Assembly: GCF_014054725.1 (NCBI RefSeq)
Contig: NZ_CP059563.1
Coordinates: forward strand, 1,019,749-1,083,748
Direction: 5' to 3'
DNA: 64,000 bases
From: Conchiformibius steedae
Lineage (GTDB): Bacteria > Pseudomonadota > Gammaproteobacteria > Burkholderiales > Neisseriaceae
The notes beneath the pieces were generated by a model. The model searched no databases and was not told the origin of the DNA. It saw only the letters and a list, made by a program, of their open reading frames with translations. Both the position numbers and the translations under genes were made by a program. Below, piece by piece: positions 56,161-64,000 of this stretch (positions are counted from its first letter, which is position 1; each line of letters begins with the position of its first letter).

Positions 56161-57503
56161 TGAACTTAAATTTTATTACCCAAACTTTAGGACTACCGCC
56201 CTTATCCGATGCCCCTGTTGGCAAAATTATCACCGACAGCCGCACCGCCGAAGCAGGCGATGTGTTTGTTGCTTTGGTGGGAGAAAACCACGATGCCCAT
56301 GATTTTGTCGCGCAAGTGCTGGCAAAAGGCGCGTATGCGATTGTGTCGCGTGACGATTGCGCCGCGCTTGCTGGCTGCCTGAAAGTAGACGACACCTTAC
56401 GCGCCCTGCAAACTTTGGCGGCGGCGTGGCGGCAGCACATTCAACCGTTTGTGTTTGGTATTACGGGTTCCAGCGGCAAAACCACTGTGAAAGAAATGCT
56501 GGCGGCCATATTACGCCACCGTTTTGGTACCGATGCGGTGCTGGCAACCGCTGGCAATTTTAACAATCACATCGGTTTGCCGCTTACGCTGTTGAATTTA
56601 AAACCACAACACCGTTATGCCGTGATTGAAATGGGCATGAATCACTCAGGCGAGTTGGCGGAACTGACGCGCATTGCCCGCCCCGATGCTGCGCTGGTCA
56701 ATAATGCCATGCGCGCGCATATCGGCTGTGGTTTTAACGGTGTGGACGACATTGCCCGTGCCAAAAGTGAAATTTATCAAGGTTTGGCAGCGGATGGCAC
56801 GGCTTTAGTGCCTGCCGAAGACGAGCGTTTACCGCTGTTCCGTGAAGCGGCGCAGGCGTGGACGCAACTGAGTTTTGGGGCGGAAACGGGCGATGTTCAC
56901 GCTGAAAATGTGCGTTTGCACGCCGACAGCAGCGAATTTGATTTGGTGTGTGGGGCAGAACGTGCGGCGGTGCGTTTGCCTGCCCCTGGTTGGCACAATG
57001 TCCGTAATGCGGCGGCTGCCGCTGCGTTGGCGCGTTGCGCGGGCGTGGATTTGGCACAAACTGCGGCGGGTTTGCAACACTTTGCCAATATTCGCGGACG
57101 TTTGCAGTTTAAACGCGGCATTGGCGGCGCAACCGTGATTGACGACAGTTACAATGCCAATCCAGACAGCATGAAAGCCGCGATTGATGTGCTGACTGCC
57201 CAAGCTGCGCCGCGTGTGTTGGTAATGGGCGATATGGGCGAGTTGGGCGAGGACGAAGCCGATGCCATGCACGCCGAAGTGGGTGCGTATGCCAAAGCGC
57301 AAGGGATTGAAGCGGCGTATTTTGTCGGCAATCACAGCGCGGCTGCGGCGGAAGCCTTTGGCGCAGACGGTTTGTGGTTTGCCGATAAAGACCCGCTGAT
57401 CCAGGTATTGGCGCACGATTTGCCTGCGGGCGCAAGCGTGTTGGTTAAAGGCTCGCGTTTTATGAAAATGGAAGACGTGGCGGCGGCGCTTCAGGCTGTC
57501 TGA
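56160..57503 (+). CDS. murF: UDP-MurNAc-tripeptide:D-Ala-D-Ala ligase
   Basis: 447 residues. ATP loop GITGSSGKTTVKEML, AVIEMGMNHSGELAEL, IDDSYNANPDSMKAAID. It completes the pentapeptide precursor. The start overlaps the preceding stop. The TGA stop lies within the uptake-like 12-mer AGGCTGTCTGAA (57493-57504), and another near-uptake sequence TGGCTGCCTGAA is at 56372-56383 in the gene. Confidence 0.96.
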   Translation: MNLNFITQTLGLPPLSDAPVGKIITDSRTAEAGDVFVALVGENHDAHDFVAQVLAKGAYAIVSRDDCAALAGCLKVDDTLRALQTLAAAWRQHIQPFVFGITGSSGKTTVKEMLAAILRHRFGTDAVLATAGNFNNHIGLPLTLLNLKPQHRYAVIEMGMNHSGELAELTRIARPDAALVNNAMRAHIGCGFNGVDDIARAKSEIYQGLAADGTALVPAEDERLPLFREAAQAWTQLSFGAETGDVHAENVRLHADSSEFDLVCGAERAAVRLPAPGWHNVRNAAAAAALARCAGVDLAQTAAGLQHFANIRGRLQFKRGIGGATVIDDSYNANPDSMKAAIDVLTAQAAPRVLVMGDMGELGEDEADAMHAEVGAYAKAQGIEAAYFVGNHSAAAAEAFGADGLWFADKDPLIQVLAHDLPAGASVLVKGSRFMKMEDVAAALQAV

Positions 57504-57522
57504 AATCGTTTTATCAATTATT

Positions 57523-57631
57523 TATAGTTAATGTGATTTATTTTTCATACAAGGCGGCGATGCCGCAGACGGTATGAATAATACGGCAAGGCGATGCCGC
57601 GCGGTATGAGAAATAAAGCATATTGACTATA
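57523..57631. mobile_element. Correia-like element with atypical terminal repeats, murF-mraY gap
   Basis: 109 bp. The ends are TATAGTTAATGTGATTTATTT and its imperfect complement AAATAAAGCATATTGACTATA. The inside (ACAAGGCGGCGATGCCGC, then ATACGGCAAGGCGATGCCGC) matches the core of Correia elements, whose usual ends are TATAGTGGATTAAA. So the core is Correia-like but the termini differ. It sits inside the dcw operon, 22 bp before mraY. Confidence 0.75.
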
Positions 57632-57652
57632 GCAGTAACAAGGGAAGTTTTT

Positions 57653-58783
57653 ATGTTTATCTGGCTGGCACAAGTTCTTGACGATTGGATTAAAGCGTTT
57701 AACGTGGTGCAATACACCACTTTCCGCGCGGTAATGGCGGCGCTTACCGCCTTGGCGTTCAGCCTGTTATTGGGACCGTGGTCCATACGCAAGCTCACGG
57801 CATTGAAAGTGGGACAGGCAGTCCGCACTGATGGTCCGCAAAGCCATTTGATTAAAAACGGTACGCCTACCATGGGCGGTGCTTTGATTTTAGCCGCGAT
57901 TGCCGTTTCCACGCTGCTGTGGTCCAATTTGGAAAACCGCTATATTTGGATTTTGCTGGGGGTAATGCTGGCGACAGGCGCGTTGGGTTTTTATGACGAC
58001 TGGCGCAAGGTGGTGTACAAAGACCCCAACGGCGTATCGGCGCGGTTTAAAATGGTGTGGCAGTCGGCGGTGGCGTTGGCAGCGGGGGTGGCGTTGTTTT
58101 CGCTGTTGGCAGACGGCAGCTACATCACCGACCCGAAAAATGCCGCCGACAGCGCGGTGGCTGCCAACCGTATTCTGATTATCCCTTATTTGAAAATGCT
58201 GCTGCTGCCTTTGGGCGCGGTGGGTTTTGTGGTTTTGTCGTATTTAACCATTGTCGGTACGTCTAATGCGGTAAATTTAACCGACGGTTTGGACGGCTTG
58301 GCGGCGTTCCCTGTGGTGCTGGTGGCAGCGGGTTTGGCGGTGTTTGCCTATGTGGGCGGACACAGCGAGTTTGCCCGTTATCTGGTGCTGCCTTATGTAC
58401 CAGGTGCCAACGAAGTGGTGGTATTTTGTGCGGCGATGTGTGGTGCGTGTTTGGGCTTTTTGTGGTTTAACGCTTACCCCGCGCAGGTGTTTATGGGCGA
58501 TGTGGGCGCATTGGCATTGGGTGCGGCATTGGGTACGGTGGCGGTGATTATCCGTCAGGAAGTGGTGCTGGTGATTATGGGCGGTTTGTTTGTGGTGGAA
58601 GCCTTGTCGGTAATGATTCAGGTGGCGTGGTATAAAAAAACGGGCAAACGGATTTTTCTGATGGCACCGATTCACCATCATTTTGAACAAAAAGGTTGGA
58701 AAGAAACGCAGGTGGTGGTGCGTTTTTGGATTATCACCATTGTGCTGGTGCTGGTGGGATTGAGTTCGCTTAAATTGCGCTGA
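57653..58783 (+). CDS. mraY: phospho-MurNAc-pentapeptide translocase
   Basis: 376 residues, about ten membrane helices. [49 protein letters not shown] and [14 protein letters not shown]. It transfers phospho-MurNAc-pentapeptide to undecaprenyl phosphate (lipid I). The ATG at 57653 follows AAGGGAAG; the frame upstream lies in the element. Confidence 0.97.
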   Translation: MFIWLAQVLDDWIKAFNVVQYTTFRAVMAALTALAFSLLLGPWSIRKLTALKVGQAVRTDGPQSHLIKNGTPTMGGALILAAIAVSTLLWSNLENRYIWILLGVMLATGALGFYDDWRKVVYKDPNGVSARFKMVWQSAVALAAGVALFSLLADGSYITDPKNAADSAVAANRILIIPYLKMLLLPLGAVGFVVLSYLTIVGTSNAVNLTDGLDGLAAFPVVLVAAGLAVFAYVGGHSEFARYLVLPYVPGANEVVVFCAAMCGACLGFLWFNAYPAQVFMGDVGALALGAALGTVAVIIRQEVVLVIMGGLFVVEALSVMIQVAWYKKTGKRIFLMAPIHHHFEQKGWKETQVVVRFWIITIVLVLVGLSSLKLR

Positions 58784-58813
58784 TGTGCCATCACGCGGTA
58801 AAAGGACGGCATC

Positions 58814-59563
58814 ATGAACGATTATGACGAAGACGGCGGCAGCGAATTTAAATCGGTGTTGTTGTGGACGGTGTTTTTTTTGCTGTTGGGCGCGGCGGGC
58901 TATGGCGGCTGGTATGTGGTCAGCGGCTTGGGTCAGAGTGCGGAAAACATTCAAAGCCAAGTGGAACAGGCAAAACCGCGTTCTGATGTGAATACTTTTA
59001 CCCTGTCGCAAGTATCGGGCGCAGTGCCTGCCGAATGGCAGCAGGTGAGCGAAAGCGTGAGCAGTGGCACAGATTTGGCGGTGCAAAAGGGTGAGTTTGC
59101 CTATCGGGACGGTATGCCTGTGGTGCGGGTGGCGGTGTATAATCAGGGCGGATTTGCCATCAGCGCGGCACAAATCAGCCTGTCGCTGCTGCTGGACGGT
59201 TCAAACGAAGCCTTTGCCCAAGTGCAGGCAGTGCCTGTGCCTTTGTCGGGGGTGCTGCTACCGGGTGACAGCGTGATTGCCGATATTCCCGTAGATGACC
59301 CCGCTTGGCGCGATGAAGCCGTGCGCCTTGCTGGACAAAGGCGCGTGTTGGCGCAGGTGGTGTTTGTGAATGATGCCGACCGCGACAATATTGATTATCC
59401 GCAAACCGATGCGGGCGTGTATTTAAAACAGGTGGAAAACGACTGGGGCGCACAGTATGCCGAAGAAAGCCTGCCGTCCGAGTCTGAAACCGAAGCATCG
59501 GTAGCAGAATTTGACGAAACGGCGGGCGTTGAAGACGTGCCTGCCGTTTTGCCGCAGCAGTAG
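58814..59563 (+). CDS. single-pass membrane protein of unknown function between mraY and murD
   Basis: 249 residues. An acidic start (MNDYDEDGGSEFKS), one membrane helix (VLLWTVFFLLLGAAGYGGWYVV), then an extracytoplasmic part with a beta-rich segment (VVRVAVYNQGGFAISAAQIS through VPLSGVLLPGDSVIADIPVDD), as in immunoglobulin-like or DUF3426-type domains, and an acidic tail. Clear AAAGGA ribosome site. The location suggests a link to the divisome or wall synthesis, without proof. Confidence 0.8.
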   Translation: MNDYDEDGGSEFKSVLLWTVFFLLLGAAGYGGWYVVSGLGQSAENIQSQVEQAKPRSDVNTFTLSQVSGAVPAEWQQVSESVSSGTDLAVQKGEFAYRDGMPVVRVAVYNQGGFAISAAQISLSLLLDGSNEAFAQVQAVPVPLSGVLLPGDSVIADIPVDDPAWRDEAVRLAGQRRVLAQVVFVNDADRDNIDYPQTDAGVYLKQVENDWGAQYAEESLPSESETEASVAEFDETAGVEDVPAVLPQQ

Positions 59564-59578
59564 TAAGGAATCATAATT

Positions 59579-60919
59579 ATGGATTTGCACAATCAAACCG
59601 TTTTGGTGGCGGGCTTGGGCGGGACAGGCATGGCAAGCGTGCGCTGGTGTGTGGCACAAGGCATGGACGTTGCCGCTTATGATGCCCGCGTCAGCCCCGA
59701 ACGCGCCGCGCAATGGGCAGGCGAATTTCCCAATGTACCGTTATTATCAGGCAGTTTGGCAGAGGCGCTGGCAGGACGTGATGTGTTGCTGCTCAGCCCC
59801 GGCATCAGCCGCCGCCGCGCCGAGATTATCCAATTTGAACAACAAGGCGGATGTGTCAGCGGCGATGTTGCCGTATTAGCCGAAGTGTTGCGCGACCGTC
59901 CCGACCGCATTCTTGCCATCACAGGTAGCAACGGCAAGACCACCGTAACCAGCCTAATCGGGCATCTGTGCCAAGCCTGCGGCTGCGATACCGTTGTCGC
60001 AGGCAATATCGGTACGCCCGTGCTGGCGGCTTTGCAAGACCGAAACGGCAAAAACGCCGATTTTTGGGTGTTGGAACTGTCCAGTTTTCAATTGGAAACC
60101 ACCCCCGATTTAAACGCCGCCGCCGCCGTGTGCCTGAATGTGTCGGAAGACCATTTAGACCGTTACGATGATTTGCTGGATTATGCCCGCGCCAAAGATG
60201 CCATCTTTAACGGCAGCGGCGTACAGGTATTGAATGCAGACGACCCGTTTTGCCGTGCCATGAAGCGGGCAGGGCGCGAGCAGCGATGGTTTTCCACCGA
60301 AGGCAATAGCGGCTATTTTATTGACGAACAAACAGGCGCATTGTGTTGCGATGGCGAAGTTTTACTGATGCCCGAACAAATCCCCCTGCAAGGTCGCCAC
60401 AACGCCGCCAATGTTTTGGCAGCGTTAGCCGTGTGCGAAGCCGTAGGACTGCCACGTGCCAGCTTGCTTGCCGCCGTGCAAACCTTTCAAGGCTTGCCCC
60501 ACCGTGTACAAAAAATCGCCGAAAAATCAGGCGTAAACTATATTGACGACAGCAAAGGCACAAACGTGGGCGCAACCGTGGCAGCGATGGCGGGTTTGCC
60601 CGAAAAAATCGTTTTGATTGCAGGCGGGCAGGGCAAAGGTCAGGATTTTTCGCCGCTGCGTGAAGAAGTGCGCCGCAAAGCCCGCGCCGTGATGCTGATT
60701 GGCGCAGATGCCGACAAAGTCGCGGCTGCCTTGGCAGACTGCGGTGTACCGCTGCATTTTTGCGCCGATTTGCCCGAAGCCGTACAACGCGCCGCCGCCG
60801 CTGCCCACACAGGCGATACCGTGCTGCTCAGTCCCGCCTGTGCCAGCTTGGATATGTTTGACAGCTATGCCCACCGTGGCAAAGTGTTTGCCGAAGCGGT
60901 AAACCACTTGCCCGATTAA
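59579..60919 (+). CDS. murD: UDP-MurNAc-L-Ala:D-Glu ligase
   Basis: 446 residues. GLGGTGMASVRW start, ATP loop AITGSNGKTTVTSLIG, WVLELSSFQLE, INYIDDSKGTN-type block and LLSPACASLDMFD. Adds D-glutamate to UDP-MurNAc-L-Ala. AAGGAATC ribosome site. The last recognised dcw gene in the window. Confidence 0.96.
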   Translation: MDLHNQTVLVAGLGGTGMASVRWCVAQGMDVAAYDARVSPERAAQWAGEFPNVPLLSGSLAEALAGRDVLLLSPGISRRRAEIIQFEQQGGCVSGDVAVLAEVLRDRPDRILAITGSNGKTTVTSLIGHLCQACGCDTVVAGNIGTPVLAALQDRNGKNADFWVLELSSFQLETTPDLNAAAAVCLNVSEDHLDRYDDLLDYARAKDAIFNGSGVQVLNADDPFCRAMKRAGREQRWFSTEGNSGYFIDEQTGALCCDGEVLLMPEQIPLQGRHNAANVLAALAVCEAVGLPRASLLAAVQTFQGLPHRVQKIAEKSGVNYIDDSKGTNVGATVAAMAGLPEKIVLIAGGQGKGQDFSPLREEVRRKARAVMLIGADADKVAAALADCGVPLHFCADLPEAVQRAAAAAHTGDTVLLSPACASLDMFDSYAHRGKVFAEAVNHLPD

Positions 60920-60947
60920 GTTTTTTTATTCAGATTGTGCGTAAAAT

Positions 60948-61574
60948 ATGAACGACAAAGGCTATATTTTTTCAGATGACTGGTTTAGCCACAACCTACC
61001 CGCACTGGAACCGCTGTTAGACCACTTGCAACCCCAACGGATTTTGGAAATCGGCTCTTACGAAGGGCGTTCGGCGTGTTATTTTGTAGAAAAAGCCCTG
61101 CAATATCAGGATAAAGTGCAAATTTATTGCGTGGATACATGGTTAGGTGGGCGCGAACACATCGGCAAACACGATATGAATGTGGCAGAAAACCGTTTTG
61201 ACCACAATCTCAAACTGGCTGGCGCACATTTTCCACAAGCAGAAATCATTAAACACAAAAGCACTTCCCAAACCGCCATGATGACTTTGTGTGTGCAAGG
61301 CTGGGAAAATTATTTTGATTTTGTTTATGTAGATGGTTCGCACGAAGCCCCTGATGTGTTGGCAGATGCTTTGCTGGCACACCGTTTGGTGCGTGCAGGT
61401 GGTGTGATTGCTTTTGACGATTATTTGTGGTCGCCGCTGCCCGATGGCGAGCAAGACCATTATCTGCTGGTGAAACCTGCGGTAGATGCTTATGTGAACG
61501 CTTTTCAAAGAAAAGTGAGGGTATTGCAGGGTTTGCCTGCGTATCAGCTTTATGTACAAAAGTTGGCGGATTGA
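60948..61574 (+). CDS. class I SAM-dependent methyltransferase
   Basis: 208 residues. SAM-binding ILEIGSYEGRSACYF, acidic YCVDTWLGG, VYVDGSHEAPDVLADA and AGGVIAFDDYLW, the pattern of Methyltransf_24 proteins that often modify small molecules or sugars. It lies 28 bp after murD, where ftsW would be expected, and closes the transcription unit. Substrate unknown. Confidence 0.85.
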   Translation: MNDKGYIFSDDWFSHNLPALEPLLDHLQPQRILEIGSYEGRSACYFVEKALQYQDKVQIYCVDTWLGGREHIGKHDMNVAENRFDHNLKLAGAHFPQAEIIKHKSTSQTAMMTLCVQGWENYFDFVYVDGSHEAPDVLADALLAHRLVRAGGVIAFDDYLWSPLPDGEQDHYLLVKPAVDAYVNAFQRKVRVLQGLPAYQLYVQKLAD

Positions 61575-61586
61575 TTAGCTAGAAAA

Positions 61587-61622
61587 CTTTGCCCGAAACT
61601 GTGTGTTTCGGGCAGTTTTTTT
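61587..61622. terminator. terminator after the dcw/methyltransferase unit
   Basis: CTGCCCGAAA-type arms (GCCCGAAA with TTTCGGGC) followed by a run of seven T; convergent with the metX operon. Confidence 0.85.
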
Positions 61623-61959
61623 ATTCGCCCTGCAGCCGCCATTGCGGTTGCTGCGTGTCCCAAGTGAGCCACGGCGGGGAATAGCCGCTGCGGTAGCGGA
61701 TGCGGTATTGCGTGTCGGAAAGGGGCTGGTAATCGGGTTGCCAACCCAAATCTTTATGATGCTGCATGCCCAGTCGGGTCAGCAGTTCGGCGTTGTCGGC
61801 AGGGGGCAGTTTGCCGTGCTGTTGGCGGTAGGTTTCAATATTGGCAATCACGGTGTTGCCGCGTTCAATGTCTTTGTGGCGACGCCATTCCAAAGGCAGA
61901 AACGTATAGGCACACACCAGCGCAATCAGGGCAAGTATGCCGATAAGGGTTTGTTTCAT
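61621..61959 (-). CDS. small membrane-anchored protein downstream of metX
   Basis: 112 residues. One N-terminal helix ([17 protein letters not shown]) and a Trp/Gln/Tyr-rich outer part ([20 protein letters not shown] recalls the start of type II/IV pseudopilin mature domains). No firm family. Its ATG overlaps the metX stop by 4 bp, so it is co-translated. Confidence 0.75.
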   Translation of the reverse strand: MKQTLIGILALIALVCAYTFLPLEWRRHKDIERGNTVIANIETYRQQHGKLPPADNAELLTRLGMQHHKDLGWQPDYQPLSDTQYRIRYRSGYSPPWLTWDTQQPQWRLQGE

Positions 61960-63086
61960 GATGAGGTTTCAATGTTTTGCATATAGGCGCGTACGGCGTT
62001 GATATAAGGTGGGTCTTCCATTAAAAAGGCATCGTGTCCGTGGTGGGATTCCACTTCAATATATTGAACGGACTTGCGTGCGCCAATCAGGGCTTTGACC
62101 AGTTCGTGCGAACGCGAGGGCGAAAAACGCCAGTCGCTGCTGAAGCTGGCAACGAAAAAACGGGCTTGTACGCGGGACAGGGCTTTTTGCAGGTCGTGTC
62201 CGTATTCGGCGGCAGGGTCAAAATAGTCTAGGGCTTTGGTCATCAGCAGGTAGGAATTGGCATCAAAACGCCCTGAAAATTTATCGCCTTGATGGCGCAA
62301 ATAGCTTTCTACTTCAAATTCAATATCGTAGTGATATTGATAATCGGGGCGACGGCGTTGTCGTCCGAATTTGTGTCCGAGTCCGTATTCTGCCAAATAG
62401 GTAATGTGTCCCATCATGCGGGCAATGCGTAAGCCGCGTTTGGGCAGGACGTGATGGCGGGCGTAGTGTCCGCCGTGAAAATCGGGGTCGGTAATAATGG
62501 CTTGGCGGGCAACGTCGTTAAAGGCGATGTTTTGGGCGCTCAAGCGCGGCGATGAGGCGATAACAAGGGCGTGGCGGATGCGTTCGGGGTATTCCAATGT
62601 CCATTGCAGGGCTTGCATACCGCCTAAACTGCCACCCACCACTGCTGCCCATTGGTTGATGCCGAAATGGTCGGCAAGCAGGGCTTGGCTGCGTACCCAG
62701 TCGCGCACGGTTACCATAGGGAAATCTGCGCCGTAGCTGCCTTCGCCTGAAGGGTGGGGCGACAAAGGTCCCGTACTGCCCGCGCAACCGCCCAAGTTAT
62801 TGACACCGACAACAAAAAATTTATCGGTATCAATGGGCTTGCCCGAACCGACCATATTGTCCCACCAACCTGCGTAGCGGTCATCTGGGTGATGTCGTCC
62901 TGCAACGTGGTGGTCGCCCGAAAGGGCATGGCAAATCAAAACGGCGTTGTTTTTGTCGGCATTCAGTGTGCCGTAGGTTTCCACCGCCAGCGAAAAATGC
63001 GGCAAAACCTGTCCGTTTTGCAGGGTAAAGGGCGCGTTAAAATCAATAATCTGTGGGGTGATGATGCTGTGGCTGTGAACGGACAT
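61956..63086 (-). CDS. metX: homoserine O-acetyltransferase (or O-succinyltransferase) MetX
   Basis: 376 residues. Alpha/beta hydrolase with nucleophile Ser in [14 protein letters not shown], the [12 protein letters not shown] loop and the final His in [13 protein letters not shown]. It activates homoserine for methionine synthesis; acyl specificity cannot be decided by eye. Second gene of cnp1-metX-orf, 4 bp after cnp1. Confidence 0.94.
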   Translation of the reverse strand: MSVHSHSIITPQIIDFNAPFTLQNGQVLPHFSLAVETYGTLNADKNNAVLICHALSGDHHVAGRHHPDDRYAGWWDNMVGSGKPIDTDKFFVVGVNNLGGCAGSTGPLSPHPSGEGSYGADFPMVTVRDWVRSQALLADHFGINQWAAVVGGSLGGMQALQWTLEYPERIRHALVIASSPRLSAQNIAFNDVARQAIITDPDFHGGHYARHHVLPKRGLRIARMMGHITYLAEYGLGHKFGRQRRRPDYQYHYDIEFEVESYLRHQGDKFSGRFDANSYLLMTKALDYFDPAAEYGHDLQKALSRVQARFFVASFSSDWRFSPSRSHELVKALIGARKSVQYIEVESHHGHDAFLMEDPPYINAVRAYMQNIETSS

Positions 63087-63090
63087 GGGC

Positions 63091-63648
63091 TTATTTGGAA
63101 TAGTCTTTTTGAATCATATAGCCCGCACCGCGGCGGATGCGGCGGCGCAGTTCTTCATCGTTTTTGGCTTTGCCTTCGGTACACAAGTTGTCGTACAGCA
63201 CTTGGCGCAGCGGGTCGGTGGCAGTGAGTTTGTTGCCCGTAATCTGCCAGTCGCTGCGGCGGGGGACAACCCAGCTGTCGTTACCCAAATCGGCAAAGGC
63301 AAGAATGCGGTATTTGGCACCGTCCGAACCGAGCCATTCTTCATCACCCAAGCACATCATGGCTTCCAAGCTGACGTTGTCGCTGCCTGCGGACGAGCGG
63401 CGGTTAATGATGTAGTGAATGCTGTTGTCGGCGGCGGTGTGAATGCTGTCGAGCAAAATGGTGGGTTTGCCACGGTGGGTGGGGGAAACGTATAAGTCAA
63501 ACCAACCGCGCCCGTCGGGGTCGGGAACGGGAGGCAAGGCAGCTTCTTCGGCAGCGGCGGTTTCTTCTTGATTGGGGGCATCATCGGCAGGCACATCGGC
63601 GCGGGCAAAACCGCAGCACAACGCCAGCAATAGGGCAAAACGGTACAT
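63091..63648 (-). CDS. CNP1-like exported protein
   Basis: 185 residues from the ATG at 63648 ([17 protein letters not shown] signal peptide); the longer frame to 63726 is rejected because it precludes the promoter and signal peptide. After an acidic Ala/Glu stretch, the segment from [20 protein letters not shown] through [19 protein letters not shown] fits the CNP1 (cryptic neisserial protein 1) family. Function unknown. First gene of the metX operon. Confidence 0.85.
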   Translation of the reverse strand: MYRFALLLALCCGFARADVPADDAPNQEETAAAEEAALPPVPDPDGRGWFDLYVSPTHRGKPTILLDSIHTAADNSIHYIINRRSSAGSDNVSLEAMMCLGDEEWLGSDGAKYRILAFADLGNDSWVVPRRSDWQITGNKLTATDPLRQVLYDNLCTEGKAKNDEELRRRIRRGAGYMIQKDYSK

Positions 63649-63677
63649 GGCAAAATAGGGGGAAAATAAACGCTGTG

Positions 63678-63706
63678 ATTGTAACGATTTTTGCTGCGGC
63701 TGGGAA
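63678..63706 (-). promoter_or_regulatory. candidate promoter of the cnp1-metX operon
   Basis: On the minus strand TTCCCA (63706-63701), 17-bp spacer, TACAAT (63683-63678), 29 bp before the cnp1 start. Confidence 0.45.
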
Positions 63707-63821
63707 CTGCCGTTCCGAACGGGCATTGGGGCGTATGCGGTAAACGGTACAAGCTAATTTTCAGCTAATTGTTTGGGGTTAGAATAATGTTTTTCCCGTT
63801 TACTGTTTAAAGGATTTTTTG

Positions 63822-64000
63822 ATGAAACTGTTTTCTGTCATCGCCGTTACCGCTGCCGTATGCACCGCCCAAATCGCCACCGCTGCCCCTGCACCCAAAC
63901 AGGGCAAACACCTGACCGCTCAACAGGCTTCCGCCATTGCGGTTAAACGTGCCGGCGGCGGACGTGTAACCGATATTGACCGCAAACGCGGTTATTATGA
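63822..64000 (+). CDS. exported PepSY-domain protein, 3' truncated by the window
   Basis: The ATG at 63822 follows AAAGGA. Signal peptide MKLFSVIAVTAAVCTAQIATA, then HLTAQQASAIAVKRAGGGRV, the start of a PepSY domain. The gene runs past the window end after about 59 codons. Divergent from cnp1-metX. Confidence 0.8.
   Translation, partial: MKLFSVIAVTAAVCTAQIATAAPAPKQGKHLTAQQASAIAVKRAGGGRVTDIDRKRGYY

Overview
This window is a piece of a Neisseriaceae chromosome. The evidence is the gene content (an IgA-protease/App-type autotransporter, a Cnp1-family protein, MetX, a single-domain heptose kinase RfaE/HldA next to HldD), two Correia-type miniature elements, and a few DNA-uptake-like 12-mers of the GGCTGCCTGAA / GGCAGCCTGAA dialects. 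The division and cell wall (dcw) cluster starts directly at rsmH with no mraZ in front of it. As I recall, mraZ loss was reported for the multicellular, longitudinally dividing Neisseriaceae (Simonsiella, Alysiella, Conchiformibius). That makes such a genus a reasonable guess, but the sequence does not prove it. Almost everything is core metabolism on ordinary, densely packed gene strings; I see no prophage, CRISPR array, rRNA or tRNA.

Layout. 1-5.7 kb: 5'-truncated S6 serine-protease autotransporter with a very long Ala/Glu/Lys coiled-coil region built partly from three tandem 119-residue units. 5.9-8.8 kb: nrdA and an AT-rich orphan gene. 9.1-10.25 kb: a minus-strand unit of two unknown genes preceded by a strong promoter, a 24-codon leader peptide rich in aromatic codons and a Rho-independent terminator, which looks like transcription attenuation. 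10.3-11.2 kb: UbiX flavin prenyltransferase fused behind a repressor-like HTH domain. 11.4-16 kb: yqgE, ruvX, rnm, prlC, hfq. 16-18.8 kb: the bc1 complex operon petABC. 19.1-24 kb: folA, a Correia element that supplies the stop codons of both folA and rluC, then rluC and rne. 24-29.3 kb: a SPOR-domain protein, ppsA, serB, and a small AT-rich module (XRE regulator diverging from a zinc-ribbon microprotein and a coiled-coil protein).

29.4-37.9 kb: pgpA, a TbpB-like surface lipoprotein, hflX, yicC, lptM-lysA, and accB/accC separated by two guest genes (DUF5713 and SUKH-like). 37.9-46.7 kb: alaS (with an extra segment of roughly 85 residues), ppiB, an M48 lipoprotein, a META lipoprotein with hldA and hldD, radC and a YidB-like protein. 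46.8-50.1 kb: pyrF, a histidine phosphatase, a DUF6973-like protein and a MidA-like methyltransferase. 50.4-61.6 kb: dcw genes rsmH-ftsL-ftsI-murE-(dca-position gene)-murF-[Correia-like element]-mraY-(unknown membrane protein)-murD, then a methyltransferase instead of ftsW/murG. 61.6-64 kb: cnp1-metX-orf operon diverging from a PepSY-domain gene cut by the window end.

The more unusual items are the attenuator-like leader, the HTH-UbiX fusion with repeated motifs in its upstream region, miniature elements used as stop codons, the mraZ-less and shortened dcw cluster, and small accessory modules inserted between core genes.
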